This document shows, piece by piece, positions 14,116-22,345 of a stretch of DNA of 64,000 nucleotides. Position 1 is the stretch's first letter; each line of letters begins with the position of its first letter. The notes beneath the pieces were generated by a model that searched no databases, had not been told where the DNA came from, and was given only the letters and a program-made list of their open reading frames with translations. The stretch is from assembly GCF_900102635.1 (NCBI RefSeq), contig NZ_FMZQ01000008.1:1-64000 (forward strand), read 5' to 3'. Origin of the DNA: Ectopseudomonas chengduensis. GTDB taxonomy: Bacteria; Pseudomonadota; Gammaproteobacteria; Pseudomonadales; Pseudomonadaceae. The position numbers were made by a program, and so were the translations under genes.

Positions 14116-14142
14116 TTTATGCGCCTGACAAGGATTAGACCC

Positions 14143-15426
14143 ATGACCGATCGTGATTCGAACAAGTCCCTGGCCACCAGCCGCCGTAACTTCCTCAAGC
14201 AATCAATCGCCCTGGCCGGCGCCGTGAGCGGCATCGCCGCACTTGGCCTGTCGGCGCCGGCTTCGCTGCGCAGTGCAGCCTGGGCGGCCGGCTCCGACGC
14301 GCCGGAAAAAGCCGCGCTAACCGTCGGCTTCATTCCCCTGACCGATTGCGCTTCGGTGGTGGTCGCCGCCACCCAGGGTTTCGGCGAGAAATACGGCCTG
14401 ACCATCAATCCGAGCAAGGAAGCCTCCTGGGCCGGCGTGCGCGACAAGCTCAATACTGGCGAACTGGATGCTGCCCATGTGCTCTACGGCATGATGTACG
14501 GCGCTCAGCTCGGCCTGGCGGGGCCGCAACGGGACATGGCAGTGCTGATGGGGCTGAACCAGAATGGCCAGGCCATCACCCTGTCCAAGCAACTGCGTGA
14601 GGCCGGTGTGACCAACGGTGCGCAACTGGCCGAACACGTGAAAAAAGGCGGCAATCCGCTGACCTTCGCCCAGACCTTTCCCACCGGCACCCACGCCATG
14701 TGGCTGTATTACTGGCTGGCCAGTGTCGGCATCAACCCGATGAGCGATGTGAAGACCATCGTCGTGCCGCCGCCGCAGATGGTGGCGAACATGCGCGTCG
14801 GCAACATGGACGGCTTCTGCGTCGGCGAGCCCTGGGGCGCGCGGGCTATCTTCGACAAGATCGGCTTCACCGCCACCACCACCCAGCAGATCTGGCCGGA
14901 TCACCCGGAGAAGGTGCTTGGCACCACCCGCGCCTTTATCGAGCAGTATCCCAATGCCGCCCGCGCGCTAATCATGGCGATTCTCGATGCCAGCCGCTTC
15001 ATCGAGGCCAGCGAGGAGAACCGCAAGAGCACCGCCAAGCTGATTTCCGGCAAGGCCTACGTCAACGCGCCGGTGCAGGTGATCGAGCCGCGCTTTCTCG
15101 CCCAGTACGAGGACGGCCTCGGCAACAGTTGGAAGGACGAACATGCCATGGCCTTCTGCAAGGACGGCAGCGTCAACTTCCCCTATCACTCCGACGGCAT
15201 GTGGTTCCTCACCCAATTCAAGCGCTGGGGCCTGCTCAAGGATGCACCGGATTACGCGGCCGTGGCCGCACAGGTCAACCAGACCGCGCTCTACGCCGAG
15301 GCTGCCGGGGCCCTCAAGCTGGCGGTGCCGAGCAGCCCGCTGCGCAGCAGCACATTGATCGACGGCGTGGTCTGGGACGGCAGCAATCCAGCCGCCTACG
15401 CCGACTCCTTCGCCATCAAAGCCTGA
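14143..15426 (+). CDS. nrtA: Nitrate ABC transporter substrate-binding protein
   Basis: The 427-aa protein is the periplasmic nitrate/nitrite receptor of an ABC importer. It has a twin-arginine signal (TSRRNFLKQS, then a hydrophobic stretch ending SAAWAAG). The mature part follows the NrtA/CmpA fold: VGFIPLTDCASVVVA, SKEASWAGVRDKL, HVLYGMMYGAQLG, TFPTGTHAMWLYYWLA, VGEPWGARAIFD. It heads nrtABC. ATG 14143 is chosen because the Tat motif follows closely and AAGG lies 9 nt upstream; the longer frame from 14086 runs back into the terminator. Regulation: a sigma-54 promoter plus an ANTAR leader (see those entries). Confidence 0.92.
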   Translation: MTDRDSNKSLATSRRNFLKQSIALAGAVSGIAALGLSAPASLRSAAWAAGSDAPEKAALTVGFIPLTDCASVVVAATQGFGEKYGLTINPSKEASWAGVRDKLNTGELDAAHVLYGMMYGAQLGLAGPQRDMAVLMGLNQNGQAITLSKQLREAGVTNGAQLAEHVKKGGNPLTFAQTFPTGTHAMWLYYWLASVGINPMSDVKTIVVPPPQMVANMRVGNMDGFCVGEPWGARAIFDKIGFTATTTQQIWPDHPEKVLGTTRAFIEQYPNAARALIMAILDASRFIEASEENRKSTAKLISGKAYVNAPVQVIEPRFLAQYEDGLGNSWKDEHAMAFCKDGSVNFPYHSDGMWFLTQFKRWGLLKDAPDYAAVAAQVNQTALYAEAAGALKLAVPSSPLRSSTLIDGVVWDGSNPAAYADSFAIKA

Positions 15427-15438
15427 CCGGAGGTGAGC

Positions 15439-16290
15439 ATGAATGCGCCCCTGAAAACACCACTGCCGCCAATCGCCAAGCCGCGCCTCTCTGCGCAGGC
15501 CTTGCTGCCCAGCGCCGCCGCACTGGGCAGCCTGCTCAAGACCGGCATCGCCCCGCTGCTGGGCATCATCGCCTTCATCGGCTTCTGGTCGTTGCTGGCG
15601 CAATACAGCGAGGGCCTGCCCGGCCCCTTGAGCACCTGGCAAGCCGCGCTGGTGCTGTTCGCTGATCCTTTCTACGACAACGGCCCCAATGACATGGGCA
15701 TCGGCTGGAACATCCTCAACTCGCTCGGCCGCGTCGGGGTCGGCTTCGGCCTGGCGGCGCTGGTGGGCATTCCCCTGGGGTTCGCCATCGGCCGCTTCGC
15801 CTTTCTCGCGGGGATGCTGGCACCGATCATCAGCTTGCTGCGGCCGGTCTCGCCGCTAGCCTGGCTGCCGATCGGCCTGCTGGTGTTCGAGGCGGCCGGC
15901 CCGGCGTCGATCTGGGTCATTTTCATCAGCTCGATCTGGCCGATCATCCTCAACACCGCAGCCGGCGTGGCCAGCGTGCCGCAGGACTACCTGAACGTGG
16001 CCCGCGTGCTCAAGCTGTCGGAGTTCAAGGTGCTGACGCGCATTCTGTTTCCTGCCGTGCTGCCGCACCTGATGACCGGCATCCGCCTGGCCATCGGCGT
16101 GGCCTGGCTGGTGATCGTCGCCGCGGAGATGCTCACCGGCGGCATTGGTCTGGGCTTCTGGGTGTGGGACGAATGGAACAACCTCAACGTCGAGCACATT
16201 CTCATCGCCATCATCATCGTCGGCCTGGTCGGCCTGGCACTGGAGCAGATGCTGCTGTTGATCGCCAAACGCTTTGACTACGCGAGCTGA
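15439..16290 (+). CDS. nrtB: Nitrate ABC transporter permease
   Basis: The 283-aa integral membrane protein has about six helices and the permease EAA loop (EFKVLTRILFPAVLPHLMTGIRL in segments) that docks the ATPase. Typical NrtB elements are PLAWLPIGLLVFEAAGP, VASVPQDYLNVARVL and MLTGGIGLGFWVWDEWN. ATG 15439 has GGAGG five bases upstream; a GTG at 15433 in the same frame overlaps that site and is less likely. It lies 12 nt after nrtA. The nrtC gene follows after 182 bp containing a REP-like palindrome. Confidence 0.92.
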   Translation: MNAPLKTPLPPIAKPRLSAQALLPSAAALGSLLKTGIAPLLGIIAFIGFWSLLAQYSEGLPGPLSTWQAALVLFADPFYDNGPNDMGIGWNILNSLGRVGVGFGLAALVGIPLGFAIGRFAFLAGMLAPIISLLRPVSPLAWLPIGLLVFEAAGPASIWVIFISSIWPIILNTAAGVASVPQDYLNVARVLKLSEFKVLTRILFPAVLPHLMTGIRLAIGVAWLVIVAAEMLTGGIGLGFWVWDEWNNLNVEHILIAIIIVGLVGLALEQMLLLIAKRFDYAS

Positions 16291-16311
16291 AGAGGCGCGT
16301 TCGGCCAACTC

Positions 16312-16370
16312 GTAGCCCAGATGCAATCCGGGAACGCGATCTCCGTTTCCCCGGATTGCACCCGGGCTAC
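16312..16370. repeat. REP-like palindrome, type A copy 1
   Basis: GTAGCCCAGATGCAATCCGGG and its inverted counterpart ending CCCGGGCTAC flank a short loop. Related copies occur at 39559-39618 and 43590-43645. The element separates nrtB from nrtC and may protect or trim the upstream mRNA. Confidence 0.75.
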
Positions 16371-16472
16371 GCAAGCTTACAAATCAGTTCAATAGTAGAC
16401 GCCAAGTCTTTGTTTTAAATAAAAGTGTCACTGATTAAATTCGGGGCACAGCGCCAGAACGGGAGAACTCCG

Positions 16473-17264
16473 ATGGACAAATTCGTGGAGCTGACCGCTG
16501 TCAGCAAGCACTTCGACACCAAGAAAGGCCGCTTCCAGGCACTGGCCGACGTCAACCTGAGCATCGCCCGCGGCGAGTTCGTCGCACTGATCGGCCACTC
16601 CGGCTGCGGCAAATCCACCGTGCTCAACCTGATCGCCGGCCTGCTCGACGCCAACGAAGGCGGGCTGATCTGCAATGGCCGCGAGATCGACGGCCCCGGC
16701 CCCGAACGCGCCGTGGTGTTCCAGAACCACAGCCTACTGCCCTGGATGACCTGCTTCGGCAACGTCCACCTGGCCGTGGAAAAGGTCTTCGGCGCGCGCG
16801 AAAGCAAGGCCCAGCTCAAGGCCCGCACCGAGCAGGCGCTGAACATGGTCGGCCTCAGCCATGCCATGCACAAGCATCCCAATGAGATCTCTGGCGGCAT
16901 GAAGCAGCGCGTCGGCATCGCCCGTGCCCTGGCCATGGAGCCCAAGGTGCTGCTGATGGACGAGCCGTTCGGCGCCCTCGATGCCCTGACCCGTGCACAT
17001 CTGCAGGACGAGCTGCTGCGCATCGTCGGGCAGACCCAGAGCACCGTGGTGATGGTCACCCATGACGTCGACGAGGCCGTGCTCCTGTCCGATCGCATCG
17101 TGATGATGACCAACGGCCCGGCCGCCACCGTCGGCGAAATCCTCGCCGTCGACCTGCCGCGCCCGCGCGACCGCCTGGCGCTGGCCAATGACTCGCAGTA
17201 CCACGCCTACCGTACCGCCGTGCTGGAGTTTCTCTACCAGCGCCAGCAGCGCCCGGCCGCCTGA
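16473..17264 (+). CDS. nrtC: Nitrate ABC transporter ATP-binding protein
   Basis: The 263-aa ATPase powers nitrate import. It shows Walker A GHSGCGKST (about 38-46), the Q-loop in FQNHSLLPW, signature ISGGMKQR, Walker B VLLMDEPFG, the D-loop and the switch His in VTHDVDEAV. It is a single-domain (NrtD/CmpD-like) subunit without the C-terminal NrtA-like regulatory domain found in cyanobacterial NrtC, so it probably acts as a homodimer. ATG 16473 follows GGGAGA; the longer frame from 16425 lacks support. It is part of nrtABC despite the 182-bp gap. Confidence 0.92.
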   Translation: MDKFVELTAVSKHFDTKKGRFQALADVNLSIARGEFVALIGHSGCGKSTVLNLIAGLLDANEGGLICNGREIDGPGPERAVVFQNHSLLPWMTCFGNVHLAVEKVFGARESKAQLKARTEQALNMVGLSHAMHKHPNEISGGMKQRVGIARALAMEPKVLLMDEPFGALDALTRAHLQDELLRIVGQTQSTVVMVTHDVDEAVLLSDRIVMMTNGPAATVGEILAVDLPRPRDRLALANDSQYHAYRTAVLEFLYQRQQRPAA

Positions 17265-17360
17265 GGGTCAAAACCGCTCTGGCTCAAGGGCTGGGGCGGC
17301 GGAACCTCTGGCCCTTTGCAGGGACGAACAAGGGCCCTCAACCGACAAGCAGAGAACCCC

Positions 17361-18050
17361 GTGCTCGACCTCACCACCTGGAATCTGTCGATTCCCACCG
17401 AACCAGCGCCGACCACCATCACCACCGAACGGCTGAATAACGGCTATACAAGCCGTTACTTTCGGCGCAATGCCGACGGCAGCGTGACCTTCTGGGTGCC
17501 GGTCACCGGCTCGACCACCGCCGATGCCCGCTATCCACGCAGCGAGCTACGCGAAACCCAGCACGACGGCAGACTCGACAACTGGCTCCACGCCAGTTCG
17601 GACAGCTATCTCAGCGCCGTGCTGCAGGTTGACCAGGTGCCCAGCCGCAACAAGGTGGTGATCGGCCAGATCCACAGTACCGACGTGCCGGGCAGCCAAA
17701 ACGACCCGCTGCTCAAGCTGCAATATCACTATCGACGTGGCGTTGGCCGGGTGGAGCTGCTGCTGCGCGCTCGCCCAGGCGACAGCGACGTGCAAAACAT
17801 CCTGCTGGCCGAGAACATTCAGCTTGGCGAGCGCTTCGGCTACGACCTGCGCGTCACGCCCAGCGGACGCATCGGCATCAGCGTGGCCAGCACCGATGGC
17901 GACAATGGCTCGCTCTACCGCCAGTTGAGCAGCAGCTGGAGCAAGCAGTACCTGTACTTCAAGGCGGGCGCCTATATCCAGGACAATTCCGGAGCGGATA
18001 GCGAAGGTGGTCGCGTCACGTTCTATCACCTCAACAGCCTGCACCGCTGA
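17361..18050 (+). CDS. Polysaccharide lyase family 7 (alginate lyase-like)
   Basis: The 229-aa protein has the PL7 jelly-roll motifs: RSELRE (catalytic Arg and Glu/Gln region), VVIGQIHS (QIH, catalytic His), and KQYLYFKAGAYIQD (YFKAGxYxQ, catalytic Tyr). These cleave alginate by beta-elimination. No signal peptide precedes LDLTTWNLSIPT, the start of the fold, so export is unclear. GTG 17361 gives a start just before the domain; a TTG at 17316 is the alternative. A PL7 gene also sits next to nasA in P. aeruginosa, so the linkage to nitrate genes is conserved and not a chance insertion. Confidence 0.85.
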   Translation: MLDLTTWNLSIPTEPAPTTITTERLNNGYTSRYFRRNADGSVTFWVPVTGSTTADARYPRSELRETQHDGRLDNWLHASSDSYLSAVLQVDQVPSRNKVVIGQIHSTDVPGSQNDPLLKLQYHYRRGVGRVELLLRARPGDSDVQNILLAENIQLGERFGYDLRVTPSGRIGISVASTDGDNGSLYRQLSSSWSKQYLYFKAGAYIQDNSGADSEGGRVTFYHLNSLHR

Positions 18051-18098
18051 GGAACGCGGCGGTTTACAATCGCCGCCCTCCTAGACGAAGGCTCGACC

Positions 18099-18542
18099 AT
18101 GGCACGCCTGACCCTCGATTTTCCCGAAGACCAGTACTGCTACAGCACTCACCTGACCGTGCGCGTTACCGACATCAACGGCGCCAACCATCTGGGCAAT
18201 GACTCGATGATCTCGATGATTTCCGAGGCACGTGCCCGTTTCCTCTTCGAGTTCGGCATCCGCGAAACCGACGGCAAAGGCACTGGAATCATCGTCACCG
18301 ACCTGGCCACCACCTACAGGGCCGAGGCCCATGCCCGTGACCAGCTGCTGTTCGAGGTCGGGGTGATGGATTTCAACCGATATGGCGGTGACATCACCTT
18401 CCGCATCACCCGTCCGGCTGACGGCACGCTGGTGGCCATGGCCAAGTCCGGCTTCGTGTTCTTCGATTATCTGCAGTCGAAGGTGGTGCCAATGCCGGAA
18501 TCCTTCAGCGCCAAGTTCCCCAAGGTCAATCGGCTCGACTGA
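18099..18542 (+). CDS. Hotdog-fold thioesterase family protein
   Basis: The 147-aa protein shows the 4HBT-like hotdog fold: VRVTDINGANHLGNDSMISM (central helix with the conserved Asn/His region), EARARFLFEFG, and beta strands IIVTDLATTYRAEA, DITFRITR and VAMAKSGFVFFDY. Members hydrolyse acyl-CoA thioesters; the substrate cannot be read from sequence. Overall length is normal. It is preceded by a 48-bp gap after the PL7 gene and may share its transcript. Confidence 0.7.
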   Translation: MARLTLDFPEDQYCYSTHLTVRVTDINGANHLGNDSMISMISEARARFLFEFGIRETDGKGTGIIVTDLATTYRAEAHARDQLLFEVGVMDFNRYGGDITFRITRPADGTLVAMAKSGFVFFDYLQSKVVPMPESFSAKFPKVNRLD

Positions 18543-18678
18543 CTCAGCGATTCCACTGCTTCAGGGCCCAGGGCGAACAGGCGTCTGCAAACTTGCACAG
18601 TTATTGCTGCTAATAACGTGACACATCGTCATTCGTCTGCTACGCCTAGGTCAGAACAGAAAAAAGGGGGGATCGAGG

Positions 18679-18849
18679 ATGACCGACACCTACCGCCGTG
18701 CCCGTCAGGCGGGGCTGCTCAGCAATCTGCTGGCGCTCGCCCTGCTGACCGCGCCGCTACCCACTCACGCAACCAGCGTTACCCAACTTTCCAGCGTCCA
18801 GTCTCAAGCCACTCTCAGTACGCAGCGATCGCCCCATTCGGGGGCATAG
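18679..18849 (+). CDS. Small exported peptide, 56 aa
   Basis: The frame starts MTDTYRRARQAGLLSNLLALALL and continues TAPLPTHAT, a basic N-terminus plus hydrophobic core and likely signal-peptidase site after THA. About 30 residues of Ser/Gln-rich mature peptide follow. An excellent GGGGGATCGAGG precedes the ATG. It lies in the otherwise empty 700-bp gap before the nasA leader, upstream of its sigma-54 site. It might be a truncated secreted-protein gene. Unknown function. Confidence 0.4.
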   Translation: MTDTYRRARQAGLLSNLLALALLTAPLPTHATSVTQLSSVQSQATLSTQRSPHSGA

Positions 18850-18929
18850 ACGGCGCAAACGCCTCGTTTTACGGCAGTACTGCGCGTATTGAAGGTGCGT
18901 AGCGCCTGACCCCAGGGCCTCTGTTCGGT

Positions 18930-18945
18930 TGGCTCGGCTCTTGCT
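18930..18945 (+). promoter_or_regulatory. Sigma-54 promoter upstream of the nasA transporter
   Basis: TGGCTCGGCTCTTGCT: GG at 18931-18932 and GC at 18943-18944, the same 12-bp spacing as at nrtA and nirB. Start of transcription expected near 18956, just before P1. Confidence 0.7.
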
Positions 18946-18960
18946 TATTCCCTCGCACCA

Positions 18961-19001
18961 GGTAGCCAACGGCGGCCACCTCCCTCACGACAAAGACGTC
19001 G
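18961..19001 (+). promoter_or_regulatory. Tandem ANTAR-target hairpins in the nasA leader
   Basis: P1: loop AACGGC (18968-18973) closed by GCC/GGC with outer pairs GGT/ACC around one mismatch. P2: loop AAAGAC (18992-18997) closed by CGAC/GTCG. Both loops have A1 and G4. P2 overlaps the left arm of the following terminator, as in the nrtA leader. Confidence 0.78.
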
Positions 19002-19045
19002 CCTCACCTCGCCTTCATGGCCTGTGGTGAAGCGGCGTTTTTTTT
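18996..19045 (+). terminator. Attenuator terminator in the nasA leader
   Basis: Left arm ACGTCGCCTCACC (18996-19008) pairs with GGTGAAGCGGCGT (19026-19038) with two weak pairs, followed by eight T. About 196 nt separate it from the nasA ATG, an unusually long gap with no convincing gene. Confidence 0.78.
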
Positions 19046-19241
19046 CGTGTTCGCCCCAGTGACCGGGGCCGGCGCAGGCATCGCGATCCGAGCCTGCACC
19101 GCAATCGCTCAAACCTGCTGTGGCTTCGGCCGCAGGGCTCTGCACCACAAGTGCACGGCCTTCCCGGCAGGCACGGCCGCCGTGTCCACGACCACGGTTC
19201 GCCGCGCCTGGCCGGGCTCCTTCTCGCTGATGAGGTGATAG

Positions 19242-20453
19242 ATGAATACAAGTTTCTGGAAAGCCGGCCACGCCCCCACACTGTTTGCCGCCTTCCTCTA
19301 TTTCGACCTGAGCTTCATGGTCTGGTACCTGCTCGGCCCACTGGCGGTGCAGATCGCTACCGACCTCGACCTCAACGCCCAGCAACGCGGCCTGATGGTG
19401 GCCACGCCGATTCTCGCCGGCGCCGTGCTGCGTCTGCTGATGGGCTTTCTCGCCGACCGTCTGTCGCCGAAGACCGCCGGCCTGCTCGGCCAGGTGGTGG
19501 TGATAGTCGCGCTGTTCTGCGCCTGGCAGATCGGCATCGGCAGCTACGAGCAGGCGCTGCTGCTCGGCCTGTTCCTCGGCTTCGCCGGCGCGGCGTTCGC
19601 CGTGGCCCTGCCGCTGGCCTCGCAGTGGTACCCGCCGCAGCACCAGGGCAAGGCCATGGGCATCGCCGGCGCCGGTAACTCCGGCACCGTGCTGGCAGCG
19701 CTGTTCGCCCCCGGCCTGGCCGCGCTGTCCGGCTGGCAGAACGTGTTCGGCTGGGCGCTGATCCCGCTGCTGGCGACCCTGGTGATCTTCGCCCTGGTGG
19801 CCAAGAATGCGCCGGAGCGGCCCAAGCCCAAGGCCTTCGGCGACTACCTCAAGGCCCTCGGCGATCGCGACAGCTGGTGGTTCATGTTCTTCTACAGCGT
19901 CACCTTCGGCGGCTTCATCGGCCTGGCCAGCGCCCTGCCCGGCTACTTCAGCGACCAGTACGGGCTGAACCCGGTGACCGCCGGTTACTACACCGCCGCC
20001 TGCGTCTGCGCCGGCAGCCTGCTGCGCCCGCTGGGCGGCGCTCTGGCCGACCGCATCGGCGGCATTCGTACACTGCTGATGATGTATACCATCGCCTCGC
20101 TGTGCATTGCCGTAGTGGGCTTCAACCTGCCCAGCGCGAACGCCGCCCTGGCCTTTTTCGTCGCCGCCATGCTCGGCCTTGGTGCTGGCAATGGCGCGGT
20201 GTTCCAGCTGGTACCGCAGCGTTTTCGCAGGGAAATCGGCGTGATGACCGGGTTGATCGGCATGGCCGGCGGCATCGGTGGTTTCTTCCTCGCGGCAGGC
20301 CTGGGCACCATCAAGCAGCACACCGGCGACTACCAACTGGGCCTCTGGCTGTTCGCCAGCCTCGGCGTGCTGGCCTGGGTCGGCCTGCATGGGGTCAAGC
20401 AGCGCTGGCGCACCACCTGGGGTAGCGCCGCGGTGACCGCCGCACGGGTGTGA
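19242..20453 (+). CDS. nasA: MFS nitrate/nitrite transporter (NNP family)
   Basis: The 403-aa inner-membrane carrier has 12 predicted helices and belongs to the nitrate-nitrite porter family. Signature segments include FDLSFMVWYLLGPL in helix 1, LRLLMGFLADRLSPK (helix 2-3 loop), AGAGNSGTVLAALFAP (first nitrate-signature helix) and LGLGAGNGAVFQLVPQ (second signature with Gly/Asn). The helix-2 Arg (AVLRLLMG) and helix-8 Arg (SLLRPLGGALAD) that bind nitrate are present. It gives a second, non-ABC nitrate uptake route. The symbol follows Pseudomonas use for the transporter. Its leader carries the sigma-54/ANTAR/terminator array. Confidence 0.92.
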   Translation: MNTSFWKAGHAPTLFAAFLYFDLSFMVWYLLGPLAVQIATDLDLNAQQRGLMVATPILAGAVLRLLMGFLADRLSPKTAGLLGQVVVIVALFCAWQIGIGSYEQALLLGLFLGFAGAAFAVALPLASQWYPPQHQGKAMGIAGAGNSGTVLAALFAPGLAALSGWQNVFGWALIPLLATLVIFALVAKNAPERPKPKAFGDYLKALGDRDSWWFMFFYSVTFGGFIGLASALPGYFSDQYGLNPVTAGYYTAACVCAGSLLRPLGGALADRIGGIRTLLMMYTIASLCIAVVGFNLPSANAALAFFVAAMLGLGAGNGAVFQLVPQRFRREIGVMTGLIGMAGGIGGFFLAAGLGTIKQHTGDYQLGLWLFASLGVLAWVGLHGVKQRWRTTWGSAAVTAARV

Positions 20454-20481
20454 GCGAGTTCTCAACGACCGGCCACACTCC

Positions 20482-20542
20482 GTAGGGCGCGCCGCGTGCA
20501 CCAGCGATTTGCGTCGAGCCTGGTACGCACGGCGCACCCTAC
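20482..20542. repeat. REP-like palindrome, type B
   Basis: GTAGGGCGCGCCG at the left and CGGCGCACCCTAC at the right enclose about 35 bp with further pairing. It shares the GTAGGG...CCCTAC ends with the elements at 43497, 55668 and 62919. Confidence 0.65.
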
Positions 20543-20569
20543 GGTCCAAAGATCTACGGAAACCGCATC

Positions 20570-22237
20570 ATGGCCCTGCAACTGAGCATCGGCGAAACCA
20601 GCGCCATCGGCCCGCGCAGCGAGAATCAGGACGCCCTGCGTGTGGTCACCCCGGCGCCGGCCCTGGCCGCCAGCAAGGGCTACCTGCTCGGTCTGGCCGA
20701 TGGCGTCAGCCAGTGCGCCGACGGCGGCCTGGCCGCACGCGCGACCCTGCAGGCGCTGGCACTGGATTACTACTCCACCCCGGAAACCTGGCCGGTGCAG
20801 CACAGCCTGGACCGCCTGCTCATTGCGCATAACCGCTGGCTACAGGCCAACGGCGGCGGCCAGCCGCTGCTGACCACCCTCACCGCCCTGGTGCTGCGCG
20901 GGCGGCGCTACACCCTGGCGCACATCGGCGACAGCCGCGCCTACCTGTGGCGCGACGGCCAGCTGCTGCGCCTGACCGAGGACCATGTGTGGGAACAGCC
21001 GGGCATGCAGCACGTGCTCAAGCGCGCCATGGGCCTGGATCAACACCTGGTGGTGGACTACCGCGACGGCGAGCTGCAGGCCGGTGACCGTTTCCTGCTG
21101 GTCAGCGACGGCGTCTGGGCCTGCCTCAACGACAAACGCATCGGCGAGTTGCTGCAACGAGACGATGACGCCGAAGCGATCTGCCAGGCACTGGTCGACG
21201 AGGCGCACCACGCCGGTAGCCAGGACAACGCCAGCGCCTTGCTGGTGCACATCGAGCAGCTCCCAGAAGCCGCGCTGGCCGACACCCTGGCCCAGCTCGA
21301 ACATTGGCCTCTGCCGCCGCGCCTGCGTGAAGGCCAGGAGTTCGAGGGCTGGCAGGTCGAAGGCCTGCTCGGCGAATCGCGCCAGTCGCTGATCTACCGG
21401 GTGCGCGATGCTGACAACCTGCCCTGGCTGCTCAAGACCATGCCGCCCAGCCGCGCCGGCGAGGAGCAGGCCGGCCCGGCGCTGCTGCAGGAGGAATGGT
21501 TCCTGCGCCGCGTCGCCGGTCGCCACTTTCCCGAGCTGCATGCTCTGCCGCAGCGCCAGCATCTGTATTACGTGCAGCGCGAATATGCCGGCCAGACCCT
21601 GGCCGCGCGCCTACGCCAGCACGGCCCGCTGAGCCTGGCCGACTGGCAGGACCTGGCGCCGCGCCTGATCAAGGCCCTCGGCCTGTTGCACAGGCGCAAT
21701 ATCATCCACCGCGACATCAAGCCCGAGAACCTGCTGCTCGGCGACGACGGCGAACTGCGCGTGCTCGACTTCGGCCTGGCCTACTGCCCGGGCCTGACCC
21801 GCGACGAGGCCCACAGCCTGCCCGGCACGCCCAGCTATATTGCCCCCGAAGCCTTCGCCGGCAGCCTGCCCAGTGCGCAGCAGGACCTCTACGCCGCGGG
21901 CGTGACGCTCTATCACCTGCTTACCGGACACTATCCCCATGGCGAAGTCGAAGCCTTCCAGCACCCGCGCTTCGGTCAGCCGGTGCCGGCCAGCCGCTAC
22001 CGCCCGGACTTGCCTGCCTGGCTCGATGAGGTGTTGAGCCGCGCGGTAGCCGCCGCCCCAGCGCAGCGCTTCGAGACCGCCGAGGAGTGGCTGCTGGCCC
22101 TGGAAAGTGGCGAGCGCCAATCCCTGAACAACCGCCCACGACCGCTGCTGGAGCGCGAGCCGCTACTGGTGTGGCGCAGCGTGGCGTTGGTGTCGCTGCT
22201 GCTCAACCTGCTGCTGGCGTTCCTGCTGCTCAAATAG
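20570..22237 (+). CDS. PP2C phosphatase-Ser/Thr kinase fusion protein
   Basis: The 555-aa protein joins two opposing activities. Residues 1-240 form a PP2C phosphatase: GPRSENQDALRV, LADGVSQCADGG, HIGDSRAYLWRDG and SQDNASALLV supply the metal-binding acids. Residues 260-520 form a protein kinase: Lys in WLLKTMPPS, HRDIKPENLLL, LDFGLAYC (DFG), GTPSYIAPEA, DLYAAGVTLYHLLTG. A C-terminal membrane helix (SVALVSLLLNLLLAFLLLK) anchors it, with both domains in the cytoplasm. The same gene sits between the nitrate transporter and nirB in P. aeruginosa, suggesting a role in nitrate assimilation, but its substrate is not known. Confidence 0.88.
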   Translation: MALQLSIGETSAIGPRSENQDALRVVTPAPALAASKGYLLGLADGVSQCADGGLAARATLQALALDYYSTPETWPVQHSLDRLLIAHNRWLQANGGGQPLLTTLTALVLRGRRYTLAHIGDSRAYLWRDGQLLRLTEDHVWEQPGMQHVLKRAMGLDQHLVVDYRDGELQAGDRFLLVSDGVWACLNDKRIGELLQRDDDAEAICQALVDEAHHAGSQDNASALLVHIEQLPEAALADTLAQLEHWPLPPRLREGQEFEGWQVEGLLGESRQSLIYRVRDADNLPWLLKTMPPSRAGEEQAGPALLQEEWFLRRVAGRHFPELHALPQRQHLYYVQREYAGQTLAARLRQHGPLSLADWQDLAPRLIKALGLLHRRNIIHRDIKPENLLLGDDGELRVLDFGLAYCPGLTRDEAHSLPGTPSYIAPEAFAGSLPSAQQDLYAAGVTLYHLLTGHYPHGEVEAFQHPRFGQPVPASRYRPDLPAWLDEVLSRAVAAAPAQRFETAEEWLLALESGERQSLNNRPRPLLEREPLLVWRSVALVSLLLNLLLAFLLLK

Positions 22238-22345
22238 CCCACCCCGCACCAAAGCAGCGCAAAACGCCTCTCAACGGTGCATAAACCCAACCTACAGCGC
22301 CAGCCAAGTGACTGAAAAGCCTGAAAAACCGTGACCTGATCGAGT

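Noticed and set aside
19017..19238. A 71-codon open frame between the nasA leader terminator and nasA
   Set aside because: Its ATG lies in the loop of the terminator, there is no Shine-Dalgarno sequence, and the translation shows no plausible fold; treated as chance.
18945..20549. A long leftward open frame opposite nasA
   Set aside because: High-GC shadow of the transporter; the protein is a low-complexity mixture rich in Gly, Ala and Arg.
22246..22280. NtrC binding site upstream of the nirB sigma-54 promoter
   Set aside because: GCACCA and GGTGCA half-sites are present but about 24 bp apart, not the spacing of a single dyad.
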